Below, piece by piece: positions 33,614 through 42,028 of a stretch of 64,000 nt of DNA. The stretch lies in assembly GCF_000819745.1 (NCBI RefSeq), contig NZ_CDDA01000023.1, positions 1-64,000 on the forward strand, written 5' to 3'. This DNA comes from Aeromonas bestiarum. GTDB taxonomy: Bacteria > Pseudomonadota > Gammaproteobacteria > Enterobacterales > Aeromonadaceae. The notes beneath the pieces were generated by a model. It searched no databases. It had not been told where the DNA came from and was given only the letters and a program-made list of their open reading frames with translations. Both the position numbers and the translations under genes were made by a program. Each line of letters opens with the position of its first letter. Position 1 is the first letter of the stretch.

Positions 33614-34534
33614 ATGCTGGACATTCACTGGCTGCACACCTTCGTTACCCTGGCCCGCCTGCAGCACTTCGGCCAGACCGCCACCGAATTGCACATGACC
33701 CAGCCCAATGTCAGCCTGCATCTCAAGAACCTGGAGCAGGCCACCCGGGTCAAGCTGATTGAGCGCAGTCCGTTTCGGCTGACCCAGGCCGGTGAGCGAC
33801 TGCTGCAAAGCGCCGAGCGCGCCATCAACGAGCTGCTGTTGTGCCAGTCCGATCTCAATGCCCTCAACCAGCTGAGCCAGGGCACGCTGGCCATCGCCGC
33901 CAGCGACATCATCTCCCGCCTGCTGCTGATCCAGCCATTCCAGCGCTTCAAGCAGGCCTTTCCCGGCATCGATCTCACACTATTCAACACCACCTCGGAT
34001 CAGGCGGCCGAGCTGGTCAAGGCCGGCAAGGCGGATCTCGGCTTCGTGATGGCGCAAAAGCGCAGCGAACCGCTGTTCTACACAGAGTTGCAGCAGGTGA
34101 CCTGGTGTGCACTGGGACACGGCTTGGCCCGCTGGCAGGCGCGGGCCAAGGCGGGTGAGAGCGATCCCCTCGACGAGCCGACCCTGATCCTGCTCGGCCA
34201 CGACACCCGCACCCGCGCCCTGATAGACCCCTCGCTGCCCCTGCTCGGGCTGCCGACGTGCCGCATCATGGAGGTGGGCAGCGTGGATGCCCAGCTCGAC
34301 TGGGCCGAGGCGGGCTTCGGGGTCGCCATAGTGCCGGACTTCTCGCTCCACCCGCGCCTCAAGCTCACCGCCCCCGTGGCCCGTCTGACCGACTTTCCCG
34401 GCACCAGCCTGGGGTATGTGGTGCGCCAGAATCAGGTGTTGTCGCGGGCCATCAAGCAGCTGCTGCACTGGGTGGAGGAGGAGATATTGCAGCCCGACGC
34501 CCGCCATCAAGCGGCGCCCAGGGCAGAAGGCTGA
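33614..34534 (+). CDS. LysR-family transcriptional regulator
   Basis: 306-aa regulator with an N-terminal winged helix (MLDIHWLHTFVTLARLQHFGQTATELHMTQPNVSLHLKNLE, residues 1-41) and a periplasmic-binding-like effector domain. It is divergent from the adenylosuccinate synthetase paralogue, the usual layout for a LysR gene and its target. The 180-bp gap contains AT-rich dyads (AATTATC/ATAATT near 33493) and a -10-like TATACT (33523-33528). The ATG at 33614 gives the family start. Effector unknown. Confidence 0.92.
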   Translation: MLDIHWLHTFVTLARLQHFGQTATELHMTQPNVSLHLKNLEQATRVKLIERSPFRLTQAGERLLQSAERAINELLLCQSDLNALNQLSQGTLAIAASDIISRLLLIQPFQRFKQAFPGIDLTLFNTTSDQAAELVKAGKADLGFVMAQKRSEPLFYTELQQVTWCALGHGLARWQARAKAGESDPLDEPTLILLGHDTRTRALIDPSLPLLGLPTCRIMEVGSVDAQLDWAEAGFGVAIVPDFSLHPRLKLTAPVARLTDFPGTSLGYVVRQNQVLSRAIKQLLHWVEEEILQPDARHQAAPRAEG

Positions 34535-34717
34535 TCAGGTCCGGCGGGACAAGCCGACGGGATGCGCCTTGTGCGGCCGGTTTCACGGCGGGCGTCTGAC
34601 CGGGTTTGGCTGGGCCGGGAGGGAAGATAGCGATCGGCCACAGTGTTGCGGCCCGTGTGCGCATGAGTTGCTACAGAACAAGGTAAAAGGTGCAAGGCAA
34701 CAGCTGCAATGCAAAAG

Positions 34718-34748
34718 AAGAGGCCACCCTGACAGGTGGCCTCTTTCG
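34718..34748. terminator. Bidirectional terminator between LysR and TAXI genes
   Basis: An 11-bp stem (34718-34728 with 34735-34745) with a 6-nt loop is flanked by TTTCGTT on the plus strand and CTTTTGC on the minus strand. It lies between convergent genes. Confidence 0.75.
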
Positions 34749-34764
34749 TTGGCGGTACGTGGGA

Positions 34765-36117
34765 TTACTGGGCGGGCACGCTTGCCGAAGGGGTGACCGG
34801 CAGGGGCTGGTTCAGGCTGCCACTGGCGGCACTGGGCGCAGCCCCTTGCGTATCGGCGGGCGCCGAGCCGAGTGCGGCCGAGGCGGCTTGTGTGGCTGCC
34901 GCGGCCGAAGGTGGCTCCGCCGTCACGGCTTGCGTGGTCAATGCGGCCGAGGGGGCGTCCACAGTCACAGCTTGCGTGGTCTGGGCGGCCGAGACGGGTG
35001 CCACCGGCTGGGTTGCCATTGCACCCGAGGTTGCTGCCTGTGCTGCTGCGCCATCCCCGGTGGCCTGCGCCGCCGACTGGGCTGCCGTCGCCGCCGAGCC
35101 CTCTGACTCCTGGGGTGTCAGGGATTCGGGGAGCAGTGATGGCGGCGGCAGGACGGCATCCTCCATGCCCGGGTGGCGTGGCACCTCGGCCTCCGCCAGC
35201 ATGGAGTCCAGAGTGAGGGGGGTCAGCGCCGGATGCAGACGGGTGAACTGCTTGAGCCGTGCGGTCAGCACGTCGCGCACTGTGCGCACCTGGGTGTCTG
35301 GCAGGCTGTCCAGCGCAACCAGTTCGGCGGTGACGGCAAAGGTGTTGACGCCGCTGGGCTGGCCCGGGTAGAGGTTGGCGCCGATGCGGCCGCGCTGGTA
35401 ATAAGGGTGGTTCTTGAGCAAGCGATCGATCTGCTCCCCCTCGATGGGAATGATGCGCGCCTTGCAGCGACCGGTCAGATCCCCTATGCCCTGATTGGGG
35501 TGGCCCGCCACCATGAAGGCGGCGTCCAGGGTGCCGTCGCAGAGCCCCTCCAGCCGGTTGTTGATGGAGGAGGGAATGACGGGGGCGAAGCTGCTCTCCT
35601 GCCAGCCCATGGCATCGAGCAGGGCCTGGCTGGTGACGCGCTCTCCCGACCCCGGATTGCCCAGATCGACCCGCTTGCCTTCGATGTCGGCCAGGGTGTT
35701 GATGTTGCTGTTTGCACCGGCGAGCAGGGTCAGCGACTCCTGATGGAGTCGAAACAGGCTGCGCAGCCGGTCGTTGGGCGGCTGGCCCACGAAGGGGCCT
35801 GTGCCGTGGGCGGCGTGGTGCACCACATCCGACTGCACCAGCGCCAGCTGGATTTTCCCCTGGCCCAGCTCCTTCAGGTTGGCGAGGGAGCCCGAGGTGC
35901 TCTGCACGGCGCAGTGCAGCCGGTGGTTGGCGTTATCTTCGTTCAGCAGGCGGCAGATGGCCCCTCCCGCCGGATAGTAGACGCCGTTGAGCGCCCCCGT
36001 GCCTATGGTGAGATAGGCCGGCGTGGCGGCGTGCAGGGGCAGCACCAGGGCTGCAGCCAGCCAGGGCAGGGCGGTACGAGACAGGGTCGACAGGTGGTGC
36101 AGGGCGCTTGGCAACAT
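34765..36117 (-). CDS. TAXI-type TRAP solute-binding protein with Ala/Thr/Pro-rich tail
   Basis: 450-aa exported binding protein. Signal peptide is about residues 1-30. The TAXI domain (about 32-320) has the hallmark TIGTGALNGVYYPAGGAICRLLNE and AVQSTSGSLANLKELGQGKIQLALVQSDVVHHA segments. After about residue 325 the protein continues as a roughly 125-residue low-complexity tail rich in Ala, Thr, Pro, Ser and Gln, with near-repeats of TTQAVT...PSAA. Most TAXI proteins end without such a tail. No TRAP membrane subunit lies nearby, so it may work with a distant one or alone. Ligand unknown, often a carboxylate in this family. Confidence 0.88.
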   Translation of the reverse strand: MLPSALHHLSTLSRTALPWLAAALVLPLHAATPAYLTIGTGALNGVYYPAGGAICRLLNEDNANHRLHCAVQSTSGSLANLKELGQGKIQLALVQSDVVHHAAHGTGPFVGQPPNDRLRSLFRLHQESLTLLAGANSNINTLADIEGKRVDLGNPGSGERVTSQALLDAMGWQESSFAPVIPSSINNRLEGLCDGTLDAAFMVAGHPNQGIGDLTGRCKARIIPIEGEQIDRLLKNHPYYQRGRIGANLYPGQPSGVNTFAVTAELVALDSLPDTQVRTVRDVLTARLKQFTRLHPALTPLTLDSMLAEAEVPRHPGMEDAVLPPPSLLPESLTPQESEGSAATAAQSAAQATGDGAAAQAATSGAMATQPVAPVSAAQTTQAVTVDAPSAALTTQAVTAEPPSAAAATQAASAALGSAPADTQGAAPSAASGSLNQPLPVTPSASVPAQ

Positions 36118-36300
36118 AATGAACCGGATCAATGGCTGATAAAAAGGATGGGCCAAGCCCATCCCGTCTGACATCACGGCCTGCCGCTGTTTGGCGCAGA
36201 GCCGGGTTTGCATGGCATGTGCCATTCAAACCCGATCTCATCGCTTATGGCGGTGGCTGGTGCAGCTGACATTCAGCCGCAAAAATATACCCTATTGCCA

Positions 36301-37440
36301 TCAGATGCGAGTCTGGATCGCTTTCCCCATCCGGGCCAGCGCCTCGGTCAGCCGTGCCCGGGTGCAACCGAAGTTGAGCCGCACGAACTGGCCATCGCCG
36401 AACTGGGCGCCGGGGGAGAGTCCCACCCCCGCCTGCTCGAAGAAGGCGATGGGATCCTCGAGACCGAGCGCACTGACGTCGATCCAGGCGAGGTAGGTGG
36501 CCTGATGGCGCGCCAGCTTGATACCGGGCCAGCGGGCGACCGCCTGCTCGATCAGCGTCAGGTTGGCGGCCAGGTAGTCGAGCTGTTCGCTGAGCCAGGG
36601 GTCGCCTCCCTCATAGGCCGCCTCGGCCGCCACGAAGCCCAGCAGGTTGACGTCGGCGCTGATGCCGCGCATCGCCTGTTGCAGCTTGAGGCGCAGGCGG
36701 GCGTTGGGCACCACGGCGAAGGCGCAGCACAGACCCGCGATATTGAAGGTCTTGCTCGGAGCCATCATGACGGCGCAGCGCTCGGCCGCGTCCGGGCTGA
36801 TGGCGCCATAGGGTATGTGGCGGGCATCTTTGTCCAGCAGCAGGTCGCAATGGATCTCGTCCGAGCAGACAACCAGATTGTGGCGCTCGGCGATGGCGTC
36901 TATGGCTTCCAGCTCCTCGCGGGTGAACACTGTACCGCCCGGGTTGTGCGGGTTGCACAGCAGCAGCAGATCCGCCGCCGGGGCCTGACGCTCAAGCTCC
37001 TCCAGATCCAGCACCCAGCGACCGGCCTCTTCCACCATGGGCACTGTGAGCAGGGGGCGATCGTTGAATCCGGGTGCCTGCAGGAAGGGGTAGTAGACCG
37101 GTTTGGGGGTGATGATGCCGCGGCCGTGCTGGCTCCAGGCCTTGCAGGCCAGGTTTAAGCCGGGTACCACGCCGGGCAGGAAGACGAGCCACTCGGGCTG
37201 GATGGTCCAGCCGTAGCGGCTGGCCAGGCGCGCCATGATCAGTTCGATCAGCCGGGCAGAGGGGCGCGAGTAACCGAAGATGCCGTGGGCGACCCGCTGG
37301 GTGAGGGCCTCGATGACGGCGGGCGGCGAGACAAAGTCGGTGTCGGCTACCCACATGGGCAGCACGTCCTGTTCCTTGTACTTGTCCCATTTCAGACTCA
37401 TGGTATCGCGACGATCTATTTCCCGGTCAAAATCAAACAT
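36301..37440 (-). CDS. MalY/PatB-type cystathionine beta-lyase
   Basis: 379-aa PLP enzyme of fold type I. It begins MFDFDREIDRRDTMSLKWDKYKEQDVLPMWVADTDF, as in PatB/MalY C-S lyases. The PLP site is SKTFNIAGL (Lys about 231), with CNPHNPGGTVF and CSDEIHCDLL upstream. The likely reaction is beta-elimination of cystathionine or cysteine conjugates, releasing ammonia, pyruvate and a thiol; some members also repress genes. It is divergent from the sugar exporter gene, with about 160 bp between them. Confidence 0.9.
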   Translation of the reverse strand: MFDFDREIDRRDTMSLKWDKYKEQDVLPMWVADTDFVSPPAVIEALTQRVAHGIFGYSRPSARLIELIMARLASRYGWTIQPEWLVFLPGVVPGLNLACKAWSQHGRGIITPKPVYYPFLQAPGFNDRPLLTVPMVEEAGRWVLDLEELERQAPAADLLLLCNPHNPGGTVFTREELEAIDAIAERHNLVVCSDEIHCDLLLDKDARHIPYGAISPDAAERCAVMMAPSKTFNIAGLCCAFAVVPNARLRLKLQQAMRGISADVNLLGFVAAEAAYEGGDPWLSEQLDYLAANLTLIEQAVARWPGIKLARHQATYLAWIDVSALGLEDPIAFFEQAGVGLSPGAQFGDGQFVRLNFGCTRARLTEALARMGKAIQTRI

Positions 37441-37601
37441 GTGAAATCCTTATGCTGGGCAGTGGGCTTTCAATGTACGGGGTCGGGCGCGGGGTCGCAA
37501 GCCTTGAGGTGACTCTTGATAATGACATAAAATAAGCGACGCTATTTCATGCACTTGCCGAATTTTGGCCAGTTTTCTTCCCCCCAATCAGTGGTAATCC
37601 T

Positions 37602-38774
37602 ATGAGCTTGTTGACCGCCGCTCTGAAGAGGTCGGATCCCGTCTCCCTCTCTTTTTTGGCCGTGACCTTTATGACCGGGGTGGCGGTGGCGCTCCAGGTG
37701 CCTACCTTGAGCCTGTTTCTGGCCGAAGAGGTGCAGGTGCGCCCCTTGCTGGTCGGACTGTTTTACACGGTCAACGCCGTGATCGGCATCCTCATCAGCC
37801 AGTGGCTCGGCCACCGCTCCGACAGCAAGGGGGATCGCAAGCGGCTGATCCTGCGCTGCTGCTTCGCGGGGGTGGTGCTCTCCCTGCTGTTCGCCTGGAA
37901 TCGCAACTACTGGCTGCTGGTGAGCCTGGGGGTGCTGCTGGCCAGCCTGGCCGCCACAGCCAGTCCCCAGTTGTTTGCTCTGGCGCGGGAATATGCCGAC
38001 AGCCGCAACAAGCGGGCGGACATGTTCAGCTCCGTGCTGCGGGCCCAGTTTTCCCTGGCCTGGGTCATAGGCCCCCCCATCGCCTTCGCGCTGGCCATCG
38101 GCTATGGCTTCGAGGTGATGTATCTCGCCTCCGCCCTGGCCTACCTCATCTGTGCCTTCGTGGTGTGGCGCTGGCTGCCCTCCCTGCCGCTGCCCACGCC
38201 AAACAGCGAGGTGGAACGGGTCAGCAGCTGGAAGGACCCCTCGGTGCGGGCGCTGTTCATCGCCTCCACCCTGATGTGGACCTGCAACAGCATGTACCTC
38301 ATCAACATGCCGCTCTACATCACCCGCGAGCTGGGGCTGGAGGAGAAGCTGGCCGGTGTGCTGATGGGCACGGCGGCAGCCCTCGAGATCCCCTTCATGC
38401 TGCTGGCGGGCTACTACACCCAGCGCTTCGGCAAGCGTCCCATGATGCTGGTGGCCGTGCTGGCCGGGGTGGGTTTCTACGTGGGGCTGGTCACTCTGTC
38501 GAGCCAGTCTGCGCTCATCGCGCTGCAACTGCTCAACGCCATCTTCATCGGCATAGTCGCCGGGATCGGCATGTCCTACTTCCAGGATCTGATGCCGGGG
38601 CGCGCCGGGGTGGCGACTACCCTGTTTGCCAACAGCATACGCACCGGCTCCATCATGGCGGGGGCCATCGCGGGGACTGTGGCCGAGATCTGGAGTTTTC
38701 ACGGGGTCTTCATGGTGGCGACTGCGCTGGCGCTGGCGGCACTGGGCGCCTGCTGGCGGGTGCCCAATGTGTGA
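37602..38774 (+). CDS. SetA/SetB-type sugar efflux transporter
   Basis: 390-aa MFS inner-membrane exporter with about twelve hydrophobic segments. Long stretches resemble the E. coli Set proteins, for example VALQVPTLSLFLAEEV, SQWLGHRSDSKGDRKRL, ASPQLFALAREYAD, RAQFSLAWVIGPP, ASTLMWTCNSMYLINMPLYI and IGMSYFQDLMPGRAGVATTLF. Set proteins export glucosides, lactose or analogues and relieve sugar-phosphate stress. Which sugar is exported here cannot be told. The ATG at 37602 is chosen because it gives the family N-terminus; the ribosome binding site is weak. Confidence 0.9.
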   Translation: MSLLTAALKRSDPVSLSFLAVTFMTGVAVALQVPTLSLFLAEEVQVRPLLVGLFYTVNAVIGILISQWLGHRSDSKGDRKRLILRCCFAGVVLSLLFAWNRNYWLLVSLGVLLASLAATASPQLFALAREYADSRNKRADMFSSVLRAQFSLAWVIGPPIAFALAIGYGFEVMYLASALAYLICAFVVWRWLPSLPLPTPNSEVERVSSWKDPSVRALFIASTLMWTCNSMYLINMPLYITRELGLEEKLAGVLMGTAAALEIPFMLLAGYYTQRFGKRPMMLVAVLAGVGFYVGLVTLSSQSALIALQLLNAIFIGIVAGIGMSYFQDLMPGRAGVATTLFANSIRTGSIMAGAIAGTVAEIWSFHGVFMVATALALAALGACWRVPNV

Positions 38775-38829
38775 GGCGGGTCTGTGGCCGGTTGGCTATG
38801 GGTGACGCAGGCTGCCTGACGGCTGGGGC

Positions 38830-39714
38830 TTACTTGTCGTTGTCGTTCTGATATTCGTTGCGCAGGCAGCGCAGCAGCAGCTCGGTGGCCGGCCCCAGCG
38901 AATCCGCTGACGGGGTCAGCAGATAGGTGTAGAGATGGCGTTCGTTGCCGCTTGCCAGATCCAGCGGCACCAGGACGCCGTTGGCCAGCTCCTCCTGCAC
39001 CAGGTGGCGGGGCAGCCAGGCATAGCCGAGGCCGAGTTTGAGCATGGCGATCACTTCGTGGTAGTGGGTCGCCTTCCAGCCGGTGTCGTCCGCGTCGTTC
39101 CAGTCAACCGAGCGGTGAATGGGGGGATGCAGGCTTATCTGGTTGTGGCTGGCAAGCTCGTCGGTGGAGACGGCGCCGGCCAGGGCGGCGAGGGGATGGT
39201 CGGCCGAGCAGAGCGGCAGCAGGCACACCTCGTCCAGCGGCAGGCCGGTGCGATCCTGGGGCAGGTGCTCGGAGAGCATCAGATCCCCCACTTGCAAGGC
39301 GTTGAAGTGGCAGTGAATGCGTTCGTGCAGATTGACGCGGCAGCCCCGGCTGCGGGGATAGAAGTGGGCCAGCGCCCGATAGAGTCGCTCCCGTGGCTGC
39401 AGCACGGAAACATAGAGGTTGATCTGCGGCTCCCACTGCCGCTCCAGGTTGTTGGCCAGGTTTTCCAGCTCTTCCACCTGCTGGCTGAGCTGACGCGCCC
39501 GCTTGAGGAAGATCTCCCCGGCCGGTGTCAATACCGCCTTGCGCCCCCTCACTTCCAGCAGAGGCACCCCCAGACTCTGCTGCAGCTTGGCCACCGCATG
39601 ATTGAGAGAGGATTGGCTCTTGTTCAGCGCCTCGGCGGCCTGGGCATAACCGCCACAGTCCACCACGGCCTGAAAGATCCGCCATTGCTCAAACGTGCTC
39701 TTGGGACGAAACAT
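38830..39714 (-). CDS. LysR-family transcriptional regulator
   Basis: 294-aa regulator: winged helix at about residues 5-64 (FEQWRIFQAVVDCGGYAQAAEALNKSQSSLNHAVAKLQQSLG) and a LysR effector domain behind it. It is convergent with the sugar exporter gene, so a direct regulatory link is not suggested by orientation. Target and effector unknown. The C-terminus is rich in Asn and Asp (NEYQNDNDK). Confidence 0.9.
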   Translation of the reverse strand: MFRPKSTFEQWRIFQAVVDCGGYAQAAEALNKSQSSLNHAVAKLQQSLGVPLLEVRGRKAVLTPAGEIFLKRARQLSQQVEELENLANNLERQWEPQINLYVSVLQPRERLYRALAHFYPRSRGCRVNLHERIHCHFNALQVGDLMLSEHLPQDRTGLPLDEVCLLPLCSADHPLAALAGAVSTDELASHNQISLHPPIHRSVDWNDADDTGWKATHYHEVIAMLKLGLGYAWLPRHLVQEELANGVLVPLDLASGNERHLYTYLLTPSADSLGPATELLLRCLRNEYQNDNDK

Positions 39715-39823
39715 ATCTCAACCTGATCAGGGATCGTATGTGGTAAGGGGCTGCAACGGGGTGCCGGCGGCACCCTATTGAATTTAACCCCATGCGGCGC
39801 AGGGTTCCGGTTATTTTGTTGAT

Positions 39824-40579
39824 TTATTTGGGCTGGGCCACAAAGGTCTGGCCGGTTTTGCCACGGCTGTCGGCCCCCATCAGATAGAGATAGAGCGGCA
39901 TGAGATCGGCCGGCGTCTTGAGCTGCTGGGGATCTTCCGCCGGGAAGGCGCTGGCGCGCATCTTGGTGCGGGTACCGCCCGGGTTGAGAGTGTTGACCCG
40001 TACCGCCGTGTTTTCCAGCTCGTCGGCCAGCACCTCCATCATGCCCTCGATGGCGAACTTGGAGATGGCGTAGGTGCCCCAGTAGGCGCGGCCCTTGCGG
40101 CCCACGCTGGAGGAGGTGTAGACGATGGAGGCCTCACCGTGCTCCTTGGCGGTCTGGCGGATCAGCGGCAGCAGCGCCTGGGTCAGCAGGAATTCAGATT
40201 TGACGTTGACCTGCATCACCTCGTCCCACTCCTGCTCCTGAATGTGTTCGAAGGGGGAGAGGGTGCCGAGCAGGCCGGCGTTGAACAGCACGCCATCGAG
40301 GCGGCCAAACTGCTGGGCGAAGGTCTCGGCCATGCCGCGGTAGTGGGCGGCTGTCGCCCCTTTCAGGTCCACCGGTACTATGGCGGGCAGGGGATAACCG
40401 GCGGCCTCGATCTGGTCATAAACCGCCTCGAGTTTGGCGCTGGTGCGGCCGAGCAGTATCACGGTGGCGCCGTGGGCGGCATAGGTGATAGCGGCTTCGC
40501 GGCCTATGCCGTCACCGGCACCTGTGACCAGAATGACCTTGTGCTTGAGCAGATCCCGGGGGGCCTGATAATCGAGCAT
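39824..40579 (-). CDS. yciK: YciK-like short-chain dehydrogenase
   Basis: 251-aa SDR oxidoreductase with the NAD(P)-binding motif TGAGDGIG near residue 20, the NAG of LFNAGLLG near 99, and a YAISK catalytic Tyr-Lys pair near 170. It begins MLDYQAPRDLLKHKVILVTGAG, typical of YciK. The ATG at 40579 has GGAG upstream. It is divergent from sohB, a neighbour of yciK in several gammaproteobacteria. Natural substrate unknown. Confidence 0.9.
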   Translation of the reverse strand: MLDYQAPRDLLKHKVILVTGAGDGIGREAAITYAAHGATVILLGRTSAKLEAVYDQIEAAGYPLPAIVPVDLKGATAAHYRGMAETFAQQFGRLDGVLFNAGLLGTLSPFEHIQEQEWDEVMQVNVKSEFLLTQALLPLIRQTAKEHGEASIVYTSSSVGRKGRAYWGTYAISKFAIEGMMEVLADELENTAVRVNTLNPGGTRTKMRASAFPAEDPQQLKTPADLMPLYLYLMGADSRGKTGQTFVAQPK

Positions 40580-40741
40580 GACAACTCCTGTTAACAAGTT
40601 CGTGGCAGATGCGCGCGGCAATAGAGGGGCAAGTGTACTGACCCCGCACGGCATTTGACCAGTATGAGACGGCAAAAATGTGAAGAAAATAGAGGGGTTG
40701 TGATTGCAGAGTGTGTTTTTTGAGCCACAGTCGCAGAGTTT

Positions 40742-40770
40742 TTGCGCGAGCCCGGCAAACTCCCTAGAAT
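40742..40770 (+). promoter_or_regulatory. Sigma-70-like promoter of sohB
   Basis: TTGCGC (40742-40747) and TAGAAT (40765-40770) are separated by 17 bp, about 33 bp before the sohB start. Predicted from consensus only. Confidence 0.5.
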
Positions 40771-40802
40771 GTGAAAAACTCGAACACTGAGCGGAGCATC
40801 AA

Positions 40803-41810
40803 GTGGCATTTTTGACCGAATATGGCCTGTTCCTGGCCAAGACCCTCACCTTACTGCTGGCCATAGCCGCCGTCATCCTGATGGTGATCAGCAGCCGTCA
40901 GCCGAAATCCCGCAAGGGTGAGCTGGTGGTGACCGATCTCTCCAGCGAACTGGAGCAGGGGCGTCACCAGTTGCAGGCGGCGCTGGCCGGCAAGACCGAG
41001 CGCAAGCAGCTGGAGAAGGCGCGCAAGGCCGAACACAAGGCCCGCGCCAAGACCGAAGACGAGCGCAGCCGGCTGTTTGTGCTCGATTTCAACGGCAGCA
41101 TCGATGCCAAAGAGGTGGCTTCCCTGCGGGAAGAGGTGAGCGCCGTGATAGGCGTCGCCCAGTCCGGTGACGAGGTGTTGCTGCGGCTAGAATCCGGCGG
41201 CGGCGTGGTCCATGGCTATGGCCTGGCCGCATCCCAGCTGCAGCGGCTGCGCGACAAGGGCATCAAGCTCACCGTGGCCATCGACAAGGTGGCGGCGAGC
41301 GGCGGTTACATGATGGCCTGCGTGGCAGATCAGATCCTGGCTGCACCCTTTGCCATCGTCGGCTCCATCGGCGTGATAGCCCAGTTGCCGAACTTCAACA
41401 AGCTGTTGAAAAAGCACGACATCGAGTTCGAGATGCACACAGCAGGCCAGTACAAGCGCACCATCACCATGTTTGGTGAGAACGACGATCTGGGGCGGGA
41501 GAAGTTTCGCGAGGAGCTGGGCGCCATCCATGAGCGGTTCAAGGCGTTCGTGGCCGAGCACAGGCCCCACCTCGACATAGACAGCGTCACCACGGGAGAG
41601 CACTGGCTGGCGAGTCAGGCCAAGGGGCTGGGGCTGGTGGATACCCTCTGCACCAGCGACGACTACCTGCTGGCCCAGGCCAGCCATCACAAGGTGGTCG
41701 GCATCAGCTATCGCAAGCCAAAGAGCCTGACCCAGAAACTGGGCCAGCAGGCCGCCCTGGCGCTGGAGTCGAGCCTGGGCCGGCTGTGGCAGCAGAGCCC
41801 CTGGCGCTGA
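40803..41810 (+). CDS. sohB: SohB inner-membrane S49 peptidase
   Basis: 335-aa protease of the SppA/SohB family. One N-terminal transmembrane segment (about 8-28) is followed by a charged coiled region (about 45-90) and the S49 domain. The Ser-Lys dyad is visible: Ser166 in VAASGGYMMA and Lys218 in GQYKRTIT. The start is GTG at 40803, preceded by GAGCGGAGC. A palindromic repeat element begins exactly at the stop codon. The role in envelope protein turnover is known only by analogy with E. coli. Confidence 0.94.
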   Translation: MAFLTEYGLFLAKTLTLLLAIAAVILMVISSRQPKSRKGELVVTDLSSELEQGRHQLQAALAGKTERKQLEKARKAEHKARAKTEDERSRLFVLDFNGSIDAKEVASLREEVSAVIGVAQSGDEVLLRLESGGGVVHGYGLAASQLQRLRDKGIKLTVAIDKVAASGGYMMACVADQILAAPFAIVGSIGVIAQLPNFNKLLKKHDIEFEMHTAGQYKRTITMFGENDDLGREKFREELGAIHERFKAFVAEHRPHLDIDSVTTGEHWLASQAKGLGLVDTLCTSDDYLLAQASHHKVVGISYRKPKSLTQKLGQQAALALESSLGRLWQQSPWR

Positions 41811-41966
41811 GAACCTGTTCCGATCTTACTGCGAGGTCGTGATCAAGGCTCATGTGCTGCTCGCTTGTTTGTAGCCAAGAGTGCTCACGTATGTTTATAC
41901 GCTCCGGTTCCTGCGCTACTCTTCACCTTGCTGGCGACCTCTCGCGACAGTTCGAAAACAGGTTCT
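41810..41966. repeat. MITE-like inverted-repeat element
   Basis: A 157-bp segment begins with AGAACCTGTT and ends with AACAGGTTCT; the imperfect terminal inverted repeats extend about 30 bp inward (…GCGAGGTCG against CGACCTCTCGC…). The centre also folds (AAGAGT/ACTCTT enclosing CGTAT-GTTT-ATACG). It begins on the last base of the sohB stop codon and has no coding capacity. A clear target duplication was not found. It is probably a non-autonomous mobile repeat or an intergenic palindromic element. Confidence 0.6.
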
Positions 41967-41984
41967 AGGAAGCCGTTCAAAGGG

Positions 41985-42018
41985 CAATAAAAAGCCGGGC
42001 ACTTGCCCGGCTTTTGCT
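41985..42018 (-). terminator. Terminator of astB
   Basis: An 11-bp stem (41990-42000 with 42005-42015) with a 4-nt loop ends in TTTTTATT on the minus strand, 13 bp after the astB stop. Confidence 0.85.
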
Positions 42019-42028
42019 ATTCAGCGAC

